Below are positions 42,551 to 49,319 of a DNA stretch of 64,000 nucleotides, piece after piece. Under the pieces are notes generated by a model. That model was given only the letters and a program-made list of their open reading frames with translations. It did not search any database and was not told where the DNA came from. How positions within the stretch are numbered: position 1 is the stretch's first letter; each line of letters opens with the position of its first letter. The DNA lies in contig CALUXD010000002.1 of the NCBI GenBank assembly GCA_944324665.1, positions 62,001 to 126,000 of the forward strand, written 5' to 3'. The DNA is from Candidatus Proelusimicrobium volucris. Lineage in GTDB: Bacteria; Elusimicrobiota; Elusimicrobia; Elusimicrobiales; Elusimicrobiaceae. A program made the position numbers and the translations under genes.

Positions 42551-42596
42551 TGCGCCCAACAGGAATCGAACTTGTATCCCCAGCTCCGCAGGCTGA
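42551..42596 (-). other. 3' half of a tRNA-Arg gene, probable attachment-site copy
   Basis: On the minus strand this reads as an anticodon arm (5-bp stem, loop CTGCGGA with GCG at the anticodon position), a 4-base variable region, a T-arm with loop TTCGATT and one stem mismatch, an acceptor half TGGGCGC and a discriminator A. CTT follows instead of CCA, then a T-run. The 5' acceptor strand (GCGCCCA expected) and D-arm are missing. Such 3' halves are left when a tyrosine recombinase inserts an element into a tRNA gene. Confidence 0.6.
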
Positions 42597-42666
42597 CGAC
42601 AATTTTTTACTCAGGCAGCCGTTCCTCGTCGTAAAACATCTTTTCAAAATTCGCCTGCCAGGGCTA

Positions 42667-42685
42667 AGTGTCCAAAAAGTGTCCA
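42667..42685. repeat. Two 8-base direct repeats, possible recombinase arm sites
   Basis: AGTGTCCA occurs at 42667-42674 and again at 42678-42685, an 11-base period, about 75 bases from the tRNA remnant. Spacing by one helical turn is what arm-type integrase binding sites often show. Confidence 0.4.
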
Positions 42686-42694
42686 TTTTTTCTA

Positions 42695-42714
42695 AAAGGC
42701 CCATTTTGGGGCTT
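42695..42714 (-). terminator. Weak terminator after hipA
   Basis: A short stem (42697-42702 with 42709-42714, one wobble pair) is followed by TTTT on the minus strand, directly after the hipA stop. Confidence 0.45.
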
Positions 42715-42722
42715 CTTTACCC

Positions 42723-43799
42723 TTATTCAAAGGCACTTTTTACCTGTTCAATAATTTGCACGGCGTGCTTACGGTCTAAACCCGTTTTTTGAGCCAGTTC
42801 CAGCATATCTGCTTCGGTCGGCAGCCCCTGGCCCAGTACCGTGGTGGTATGCTGGCCGTTAAACCCTTCAGACGGCACTAAATCGTACGCCGGAGACACT
42901 TGCCAACGGTTATTTTCATATACAAATGAGAAATTTTTGGCGTGGTCGTCTTTATTCTGGCCAATTACATTAAATGCCATCAGGCGGAACATCTTTTCCG
43001 CTTCCTGCACATCTCGTGTTAAAAACAGGGTCGTTTCAATCAAGGTTTTATAGTCCAGTGACGGAATGCGGAAATCCGCCTGGAGCAGGCCGGCCGCTGT
43101 ATGCATATGGATACGCTTGTTTCCCTGCCTGTCAAAGCGTTTTACCCCAAAATACTTGCCGTCAAATAAGCGTGTTTCTGGCATAATAAGCCCCGCTTTA
43201 CGAGCCAGTTGCGAGTATTTGTATTCTATTTCGCCTATATTGGCCGGATCTTGGGTATTACGGAATTTAATCAGCCATTCTTCCCCGTCAATAGTAAGCA
43301 AAACCTTGGGCCGGGCCCCGCCGGAACTGCCACCCTTGGCTGCAAGTAAAGATAGGTCTTTAGTGGGTTCATCGTGCAATACTTTTTGGGTTTCCTGCTC
43401 CAGGTAAGCAAGCGTTTTATCTTGGTCGTCTTGCCCGATGGGGTGCGTGGGTTGGTAGGTAAGAGCTCCCATTGTTTTAGGTCCCACGATACAAAGCCAA
43501 TCTAAGGGGGATAAAGTGGCCGGATGAACCCCCTGCTGGCGCATGAGCCTGTCTATTAGCAGGCGTCCCCAGCCGTCCGGTAAACTGTCATTAAACACCC
43601 CAAATAAACCGTCAAAAGGGTCCCATTTGCTGGTAAAAACACCCGGCTTGAGCGGAAGTATCAGGGGAGAAATAGAAAATCCTTCTTCCAGCCACTGGGC
43701 ACTATATTCAAAAGCGCATAAGTTATCCCGGCGCAAGGCTAATGTGCCGACTAATTGCTCATTATAAAATACCTGTAAAGATTGAACGGGTTTAATCAT
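42723..43799 (-). CDS. hipA: HipA-like serine/threonine kinase toxin
   Basis: HipA kinases phosphorylate glutamyl-tRNA synthetase or similar targets and stop growth, with HipB as antitoxin and repressor. From the ATG at 43799 (AAAGGGGG upstream) the protein has 358 residues. It shows an N-terminal HipA domain, the serine-bearing loop GGSSGGARPK (156-165), the catalytic NKDDHAKN (282-289) and the metal-binding YDLVPS (305-310). All active-site elements are intact. It is shorter than E. coli HipA (440), lacking part of the C-terminal region, as in many mobile HipA proteins. The start overlaps the hipB stop by 8 bases. Confidence 0.9.
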   Translation of the reverse strand: MIKPVQSLQVFYNEQLVGTLALRRDNLCAFEYSAQWLEEGFSISPLILPLKPGVFTSKWDPFDGLFGVFNDSLPDGWGRLLIDRLMRQQGVHPATLSPLDWLCIVGPKTMGALTYQPTHPIGQDDQDKTLAYLEQETQKVLHDEPTKDLSLLAAKGGSSGGARPKVLLTIDGEEWLIKFRNTQDPANIGEIEYKYSQLARKAGLIMPETRLFDGKYFGVKRFDRQGNKRIHMHTAAGLLQADFRIPSLDYKTLIETTLFLTRDVQEAEKMFRLMAFNVIGQNKDDHAKNFSFVYENNRWQVSPAYDLVPSEGFNGQHTTTVLGQGLPTEADMLELAQKTGLDRKHAVQIIEQVKSAFE

Positions 43800-44139
43800 T
43801 TTTGCGCCCCCTTTGGCGGGTTTTGTGTTGTTGGCTGTCAATTACTTCGTCAATGTGTTGATAATTAACCACGCTAAACAACTGCTTAAATTCAGCCGTA
43901 GCATTCAGCGCTACTGCCAGTTTCAAAAGTGATTTAAGGGATATTTCCGCTTGGTTTTCAAAGCGTTGTAAAGAACCCAAACTGACCCCGGAGCGCTTGG
44001 CAAGAGCCTGTTGCGTAAGGTTTAGTTCCAGCCGTCTGGCCCGTACGCGCTTAGCAATCCCTTCTGCTAAGGCCTGAGGATTAAAATCTTCTATTAAATT
44101 AGAAACTAATATATTATTTGTTAAATTGTTATTAGCCAT
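43792..44139 (-). CDS. hipB: HipB-like XRE antitoxin and repressor
   Basis: The 115-residue protein carries a Cro/CI-type helix-turn-helix at about residues 40-65 (LTQQALAKRSGVSLGSLQRF). An Asn-rich N-terminal extension of about 25 residues precedes it, and a basic C-terminal tail follows. It is upstream of and overlaps hipA, the standard antitoxin-toxin order. It should repress its own promoter by binding the AT-rich palindrome just upstream (44147-44158) and neutralise HipA by binding. Confidence 0.9.
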   Translation of the reverse strand: MANNNLTNNILVSNLIEDFNPQALAEGIAKRVRARRLELNLTQQALAKRSGVSLGSLQRFENQAEISLKSLLKLAVALNATAEFKQLFSVVNYQHIDEVIDSQQHKTRQRGRKND

Positions 44140-44142
44140 ATA

Positions 44143-44169
44143 ACATATAATATATTATGTATTAATAAT
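44143..44169. promoter_or_regulatory. AT-rich palindrome, candidate HipB operator
   Basis: A perfect 12-bp palindrome (44147-44158) lies 8 bases before the hipB start, inside a larger imperfect one (44143-44160). It is followed by TATTAATAAT (44160-44169). The same ten bases recur at 46121-46130, upstream of the nuclease-like gene. Confidence 0.45.
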
Positions 44170-44204
44170 TTTCAAGACCTAATATCTCCAATAGGAAGAC
44201 CATT

Positions 44205-44465
44205 TTAATATCTCTTTTTATTTTTTCCTATCAATTTAACAATACCTAGCCCAAGACCAACACCAATAGCCCCAGTAATTATAGGAATTGCAGACATAAC
44301 TCCTACTCCAAACGCCATTCCACCACCTACTACAGAACCTGCTGTGGCTAAAGCAGATGAAGTTGCTGCAGCTGTTCCACTGGACATAGAAATAACTCCT
44401 GCTATTCCACTAGCAACCCCGATGCCTCCGCCTGTAATAGCACCTATTTTATTCTTTTTTTTCAT
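44205..44465 (-). CDS. Small Gly-rich hydrophobic protein, bacteriocin-like or membrane-active
   Basis: The 86-residue product has a basic start (MKKKNKIG), then about 70 residues of Gly, Ala, Ser, Ile and Val with repeated GxxxG spacing (ITGGGIGVASGIAGVISMSS, VVGGGMAFGVGVMSAIPIIT), and a basic end (GKNKKRY). Such glycine-zipper helices are seen in membrane-active peptides, circular bacteriocins and small toxins. No leader peptidase site or immunity gene is obvious. AAGGAGAT eight bases before the ATG is a strong ribosome site, so it is probably expressed. It lies alone between hipB and the nuclease-like gene. Confidence 0.7.
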   Translation of the reverse strand: MKKKNKIGAITGGGIGVASGIAGVISMSSGTAAATSSALATAGSVVGGGMAFGVGVMSAIPIITGAIGVGLGLGIVKLIGKNKKRY

Positions 44466-44649
44466 TTTGATCTCCTTATTTAGGCTTAGGTATAACAGTA
44501 CGAAAATATATGTTATTACAAAAACACTAGATCTTTGCGACTCTGAAAAATATTGACAATATACTGTTTCTATACAATCAATAATATTTTCAAAGGATTT
44601 TGAAATATATTATAAGAACAAACAACAATGTGCATAAAGCATCCCTTTT

Positions 44650-46077
44650 TTATCGCAATTTACTAGCTGTTGGATAAATTGTGCCATCAATAATATACAA
44701 GTCAGGGCAAAGCAATCCCTGCCCTAACATTTCCTGTCTCTTTTTTTCTAGGCGTTTAATATTTCTTCCAGTCTTTGATACTTTTACAACCACATAAAAA
44801 CAATTTATTGTTTCTTCACATTCCGCATACTTTAAGAGTTGTTTAGCATACCCTTCTGGTAAAGCTGTGTTTTTGTCCAATTTTAATTCAACAAGGAATT
44901 TTTGATTAAAACCATTGCTCATTTTAAAGTCGACAGCACCACTTCCTTGATTCACCTCTGGGTTTAGATCTAAATTATTAGCTTTACAGTATGATTGTGC
45001 TGTTATAAAAAAAAGTTTCTGTATAAAATCTTCGTGTTGAGGCTTACCTTCTGATGTGTATAGATATTTATTAACTCCGTGATTCTCTATGTTGCGACGA
45101 AATTGAAAGATAATTTCAGATATTATATGTTTAATCTCATCATCAGTAGGTACAGACGGAAGCGTTAATTTTATCGGATATTGTTGAGAGAATTTCCTTC
45201 CAATATCTAACCACTTAGATTTCATCAATGGATCAGAACTAAAATCATATGGAGATGGAATATAATTTTTATATTCCATTAATAATGTTGTAATAAATTC
45301 TTTATTGCTCAATAAAATATTTTTAATATTTTTCTTAGATATATTCTTGAGGCTAGTACCCAAAATTCTATTCACCCTATTTCTAAGTAAGGAATTGTTA
45401 TCTATCATATCCCATATCGACTTATCAAAGGCAGGAAGAGGTCTCAAGAAAGATTTTGGAATTAAAAGAATGGGATTTGTAGGTGATAATGGATTTTGTG
45501 GAAGAAGATATTTTTCCCCACTATATGAGGTGAAAGAAAGCGTTTTAGAAAGAGCAAGGTTTTTTGTTACTCTCTGACTAAAAGCAAGAAGATCCTCATA
45601 AATAATATTAATAGACATGTCACTAATTCTATCCGCTCCAAAACCTTCTTCCAATATGCCCAAAATAGCAAAAATATCCGGATTATCAATTCCTAATTCC
45701 CAAACTTTTTCTGCAGACATAAGTAACTGTTCTGCTAGGCGTTTTCCAATGCCTTTTCCAGGAACGTGGTTTTGACTATATCCTAAAAAAGCCTCTTTTG
45801 GTTCTGGAAAAGTGCATTGTTTGACAGCAGTTTTCCACAGTTTTGAATGATAATCTTTTTGAGAAAGTTTTAATAATGTAAAAACTCTTTCATAATGTTG
45901 GGTAATTTTTTTGTATGCTCCCAAAAATTCTTTGATCTTTGTTCTTTTTAATAATGTTGGATCCAAGTAAAAACCAGAATCTATCCCAATAATTGCATTA
46001 AAAGCCCCTTCTCTGTTAAATTGAGTAGAAGAAACACCGAAATATTCAGATAATTTTAAAATCTCTCTATTTGGCAT
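44650..46077 (-). CDS. Putative nuclease with C-terminal PD-(D/E)xK-like core, unknown family
   Basis: The 475-residue protein has no signal or membrane segments. The last 110 residues hold a nuclease-like core: an acidic residue in NQGSGAVDFKMSNG (Asp near residue 395), then KFLVELKLDKN (Glu-x-Lys) and a helix GYAKQLLKYAECE. That order of D, ExK and Q/Y helix is typical of the PD-(D/E)xK superfamily. The N-terminal 340 residues are helical and not recognised. One GKGIGKRLAEQL segment resembles a nucleic-acid-contacting loop. The gene stands alone in the island near hipBA, suggesting a stand-alone defence or type IV-like restriction enzyme. This is inference. Confidence 0.65.
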   Translation of the reverse strand: MPNREILKLSEYFGVSSTQFNREGAFNAIIGIDSGFYLDPTLLKRTKIKEFLGAYKKITQHYERVFTLLKLSQKDYHSKLWKTAVKQCTFPEPKEAFLGYSQNHVPGKGIGKRLAEQLLMSAEKVWELGIDNPDIFAILGILEEGFGADRISDMSINIIYEDLLAFSQRVTKNLALSKTLSFTSYSGEKYLLPQNPLSPTNPILLIPKSFLRPLPAFDKSIWDMIDNNSLLRNRVNRILGTSLKNISKKNIKNILLSNKEFITTLLMEYKNYIPSPYDFSSDPLMKSKWLDIGRKFSQQYPIKLTLPSVPTDDEIKHIISEIIFQFRRNIENHGVNKYLYTSEGKPQHEDFIQKLFFITAQSYCKANNLDLNPEVNQGSGAVDFKMSNGFNQKFLVELKLDKNTALPEGYAKQLLKYAECEETINCFYVVVKVSKTGRNIKRLEKKRQEMLGQGLLCPDLYIIDGTIYPTASKLR

Positions 46078-46231
46078 ATATTTATTTCTCTAAGTTTTAT
46101 AGTATATAAAACATATTATATATTAATAATATCTATTTAATATTTATAATCGTTCAGTTAATCTTAAAAAGAGAATAATATTCACGAAGAAAAATAATCG
46201 GCTGGGTTTTATTTTACATACTACAATAATC

Positions 46232-46245
46232 TTCCCGATCGGGAA
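46232..46245. repeat. Perfect 14-bp palindrome
   Basis: TTCCCGATCGGGAA is its own reverse complement. It lies between the nuclease-like gene and the integrase terminator, in an otherwise AT-rich 290-base stretch without a gene, and may be a protein-binding site. Confidence 0.5.
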
Positions 46246-46281
46246 TAAAATAGATTTGATAGGGCTAAATATGGATAAAAT

Positions 46282-46314
46282 AAATCCCCACTGCATCTAT
46301 TTTAGTGGGGATTT
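46282..46314 (-). terminator. Intrinsic terminator of the integrase gene
   Basis: A perfect 11-bp stem (46282-46292 with 46304-46314) with T-rich sequence on the minus strand lies 55 bases after the integrase stop. Confidence 0.8.
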
Positions 46315-46368
46315 GCTTATGGGGTAGGTAATGTATTATTAAGACCTAGTTTCATTCTTTCTTCTCCT

Positions 46369-47364
46369 TTATGCAAATTGTGGCAGTAAATCATTCACAA
46401 TTTCTATGGATTTACGCAAATAAGTAGGGCTTAAATGCGCGTAGCGTTGGGTTAATTTTAAGTCGGAATGGCCCAAAATACGCTGTAAATCGGTAATAGA
46501 GCCGCCTTTCATCATAAAATGACTGGCAAAAGTGTGGCGCAGGTCGTGAAAGCGGATGTTTTGTATGCCCAGTTTTTTAAGCGTATGACGAAAGTCGTAC
46601 TCCACCATTTTTTCCGTCAGCGGGAATACTTTACCTGTTTTAAGCGGGTGCATACTCAGTAATACCTGACGTAAAGACGGCATAATGGGCACTTCCCGCT
46701 TATTGCCGGATTTGGAAATATAAATATGGATAATGTTATTCGTCCAATCAATGTCTTTCCAATCCAGGCGTAGAATTTCGCCCCGGCGCATACCCGTACA
46801 GATAGCAAAAGCTACCAAGTTACGGGAACGCTCTGGGATATGCAACAAAACTTCTTTAATCTCCTCTTGCGACAGGTAATTGGTGCGGGCAGGGTTTTCT
46901 TTTTGCTTTCCTACCCCTATACATGGATTTTCACCTTTATACAGTTTAAGTAAGATGACTTTATTAATAATAGCCCGCAGGACGCTAAAGTGCCTGTTAG
47001 CGGTGGACGGACTGGTTTCAGCCAGGCGTTGGTTATAAAATTCCTGTACATCGGCCGTAGTAATACTGGCTAGGGGCTTATTCCCAAAGTACTTTTTGAG
47101 AAATTCTATCGTATATTTCATCTTAAAAGCACTTTTTTTCTTACTCAGGTGAATGGCATAGTATTTATCCGCCGCTTCCCAAAAGGTAAGTTGTTGTTTC
47201 TTCCGGTCCGGGAAGAACTTCCTTTCGGCTATCTCGGACTTACGCTTGGCTAAGGTCTCTTTAGCCAGTGTTTTACTACCATAAATAGTTTCCCGGTGTC
47301 TCTTCTGGTATTCATCACGGTAGTCAATTGTAAAACTTTTATTTAAATTATCTTTTATTCCCAT
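46369..47364 (-). CDS. Tyrosine recombinase (phage-type integrase)
   Basis: The 331-residue protein has the layout of element integrases: a small N-terminal DNA-binding part (residues 10-55), a core-binding SAM-like domain (60-145) and the catalytic domain. The active site is complete: Arg193 in TGMRRGEI, a lysine in the KSGNKREVP turn, His273 and Arg276 in HDLRH, His299 in GHSDLK and the nucleophile Tyr308. It would integrate and excise the island at the tRNA-Arg site. The excisionase-like and replication genes lie upstream in the same direction. Confidence 0.93.
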   Translation of the reverse strand: MGIKDNLNKSFTIDYRDEYQKRHRETIYGSKTLAKETLAKRKSEIAERKFFPDRKKQQLTFWEAADKYYAIHLSKKKSAFKMKYTIEFLKKYFGNKPLASITTADVQEFYNQRLAETSPSTANRHFSVLRAIINKVILLKLYKGENPCIGVGKQKENPARTNYLSQEEIKEVLLHIPERSRNLVAFAICTGMRRGEILRLDWKDIDWTNNIIHIYISKSGNKREVPIMPSLRQVLLSMHPLKTGKVFPLTEKMVEYDFRHTLKKLGIQNIRFHDLRHTFASHFMMKGGSITDLQRILGHSDLKLTQRYAHLSPTYLRKSIEIVNDLLPQFA

Positions 47365-47458
47365 ATATTGTATTCCCTTTCTGCTGCCGTGCTGCAGAGC
47401 TTATCATCATTAGAGCGTTTTGTAAAGCAGCACACGGCTATATTTCTGCTTGTTTGGG

Positions 47459-47491
47459 CTTATTAAGGGCCTTTATGGGGCCCCTAATAAG
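47459..47491. repeat. Strong inverted repeat upstream of the integrase
   Basis: The arms 47459-47471 and 47479-47491 pair with one mismatch over 13 positions. It lies between the excisionase and integrase genes and lacks a T-run, so it may be a recombination or regulator site rather than a terminator. Confidence 0.5.
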
Positions 47492-47555
47492 ACAAAACGC
47501 CCCTGGAGTCGTTATATATACGCCTCTGTTATCATTGAAAAATTGTAGTGATTAT

Positions 47556-47777
47556 TTACGCCCGAATCTTGAAGATGGTACTTAAATCATCGTTACTACT
47601 TTTTGCTTCTTCCAACGACTTATCTACTTCCACCAGATCAAACCTTACCCCTCTTTTACCAAGTTTAATAATCCATTGGGGTGGAATTTTACCTTGGCTT
47701 TTGTAAGTATAGATACGTCCTTCCGTTGTCCCTAAATACTGGGCCAATTCTTTAGCATTTACTAAACGCGGTGTCAT
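47556..47777 (-). CDS. Excisionase-like small helix-turn-helix protein
   Basis: The 73-residue product is a compact winged helix of the AlpA/HTH_17 (MerR-like) type: LVNAKELAQYLGTTEGRIYT, then QWIIKLGKRGVRFDLVEVDK. Proteins of this kind act as excisionases or as activators of the integrase gene. The ATG at 47777 follows a perfect AGGAGGA and lies inside the 3' end of the replication-protein gene, so the two are translationally coupled. Position directly before the integrase supports the excisionase role. Confidence 0.82.
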   Translation of the reverse strand: MTPRLVNAKELAQYLGTTEGRIYTYKSQGKIPPQWIIKLGKRGVRFDLVEVDKSLEEAKSSNDDLSTIFKIRA

Positions 47778-48900
47778 CAAATCCTCCTGCCTGCAGGCCC
47801 ATATTTACTGTAGTATTACCCACACATTTAGGGGTTAATTTCCAGTTGGTTTCATATGAGAGTTTTTGATAATCTTCCCACTGAATAGGACTCATTTGCA
47901 ATACTGAAGATAGCAAAATTTCTTTGAATATCTTCTCCGTTTCAGAAGTAGATACATATCCCTCTTGCAACTCTTTCCAATAACGTAAGGCCGTCTTAGC
48001 ATCACTGTGTTTTTTTAACCAAGTGAAAGTAAGATCTGATCCCAGGTTCTGTAACATCAAAAGAAGCCAGCAACGCAAGGATACAGACTGTAAGCCGTGA
48101 ATCCCGTGCTTTTGACAAAATATTTCTCTCTCTTTTAGAAGCGTATTAAAATCAGATTCTACCAGTACAATGCCATCTAATATCTGAGAAAGCCTATTCG
48201 TCAATATAGTTCTGGCAATTTCAGGGTTAAAAGCATTAGCCAAGGTGTTTTCAAAGGCCAAGTGTTGGGTTCTAAATTCTCGTTCAATTTCAGCACTTTT
48301 TTTAATTTGATACTCAACATTGACCACAGAAAAAGAACCATCTTCCAAGATATTCCGTAAATCCAAGGGCAGATATTCTTGTTTTAATCCTTCTTGCCGT
48401 TTATCGTACAAGATTAACTTGCGGTGTTTAAGCATATTCACACAACAAAATCCATCTTCCGGGTAATAAGTCACGGCTTTATTAAACCGACTTATCTTTT
48501 TACTGCTCTCCATTAAGTGTTGGTAGAAGTCAGACCCCAGGGGAAGTAGTGCAATCTTATTCACATCCATTCTAAATAGCCTATGTTGCATCAATACTTC
48601 TGGTTCCACAAATACACCCGCATAAGCCAGTTGTTCTACACTTTTGTACACAAAAGTCTCTAAGTCCTTTGGACCGACTTCATACAAATTATGTCCAAAA
48701 ATGACTTTTGACGGGCAAGATTCCCAATAAATCCCATAGAAATCCCTACGTATAGTAGGAAAATATCCGGCTTCAAGGTGTTTATATCCTGATCCGTCCC
48801 TATGTGGGGCTAATAGGTATCTATGCCTACTATCAGCCCTATCGGGAGATATAACTTTAACCTCTCCCGGTAAAAGATAACAAGCCACTTTATCCAGCAT
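47752..48900 (-). CDS. Replication initiation protein, phage X / gene II-like
   Basis: From the ATG at 48900 (AAGGAG upstream) the protein has 382 residues. The middle carries the pattern of phage/plasmid replication proteins of the gene II/X family: FRMDVNKIALLPLG, KLILYDKRQEG and a following VVNVEYQIKKSAEIEREF strand-helix, in which Asp, Tyr and Glu sit at catalytic positions. These proteins nick single-stranded DNA to start rolling-circle replication. Here it would let the excised element replicate. A 71-residue gene overlaps its start. Family assignment is by pattern and needs a profile search. Confidence 0.62.
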   Translation of the reverse strand: MLDKVACYLLPGEVKVISPDRADSRHRYLLAPHRDGSGYKHLEAGYFPTIRRDFYGIYWESCPSKVIFGHNLYEVGPKDLETFVYKSVEQLAYAGVFVEPEVLMQHRLFRMDVNKIALLPLGSDFYQHLMESSKKISRFNKAVTYYPEDGFCCVNMLKHRKLILYDKRQEGLKQEYLPLDLRNILEDGSFSVVNVEYQIKKSAEIEREFRTQHLAFENTLANAFNPEIARTILTNRLSQILDGIVLVESDFNTLLKEREIFCQKHGIHGLQSVSLRCWLLLMLQNLGSDLTFTWLKKHSDAKTALRYWKELQEGYVSTSETEKIFKEILLSSVLQMSPIQWEDYQKLSYETNWKLTPKCVGNTTVNMGLQAGGFDDTAFSKC

Positions 48901-49105
48901 AATTATTACTCCTTTTATGTGCCATACGAGCCAGCATGGGATAAACAATATATCCCAGCCAACCCCAATATTTACTATTGGCGGTCAAGCCCATTAAATG
49001 GGCTACCCGAATGCGATTGCAAGCGGGGAAAATGAATTTTTTGTTATATGGTTCTATTCCCAGGGAAAGAGTCCCATCAATACAACTTTTTTTGAATATT
49101 TCCAT
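48890..49105 (-). CDS. Small unknown protein upstream of the replication gene
   Basis: The 71-residue product (ATG at 49105, AAGGAGAAAT upstream) is basic with a tryptophan-rich middle (MGLTANSKYWGWLGYIVYPM) and no recognised motif. Its stop overlaps the replication-protein start by 11 bases. Phage X-type modules often have a small gene in this place, for example a single-strand-DNA-binding protein, but no such fold is evident here. Confidence 0.65.
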   Translation of the reverse strand: MEIFKKSCIDGTLSLGIEPYNKKFIFPACNRIRVAHLMGLTANSKYWGWLGYIVYPMLARMAHKRSNNYAG

Positions 49106-49117
49106 TATTTCTCCTTT

Positions 49118-49138
49118 GTGATTATTTGTTCTAATCAC
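49118..49138. promoter_or_regulatory. Inverted repeat before the replication module
   Basis: GTGATTA and TAATCAC, separated by 7 bases, lie just before the ribosome site of the first gene of the replication-excision run. The position fits an operator or a 5' hairpin. Confidence 0.35.
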
Positions 49139-49249
49139 AGATTTATTTACTGTGCAGTATGTCTGAACACATATTATTTTAAGGGAAAAAATAATGTTTG
49201 AAAATTGGGGGCGGGTTCTAGGTGCCCGACGAGAAATTGCCTAGAAAAC

Positions 49250-49280
49250 AAAAAATCTACCTAGAAGAAAGGTAGATTTT
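49250..49280 (-). terminator. Intrinsic terminator of the 359-residue gene
   Basis: A 10-bp perfect stem (49252-49261 with 49271-49280) is followed on the minus strand by a T-rich run. It lies 40 bases after the stop of the unknown gene at 49320. Confidence 0.7.
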
Positions 49281-49319
49281 GTATAGGTAAACAATGAATT
49301 TAGATATAATCTAGGGGCC

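Noticed and set aside
42551-42640. A tmRNA (ssrA) 3' end, because a short reading frame ending in a stop precedes the tRNA-like half
   Set aside because: The tRNA-like half has a complete anticodon arm, which tmRNA lacks. The peptide does not end in Ala-Ala, and the acceptor does not carry the G-U pair of tmRNA.
42490-42792. Plus-strand open frame across the tRNA-Arg remnant
   Set aside because: The middle is the antisense of a tRNA 3' half (peptide RPTGIELVS), the same type of artefact, and it has no ribosome site.
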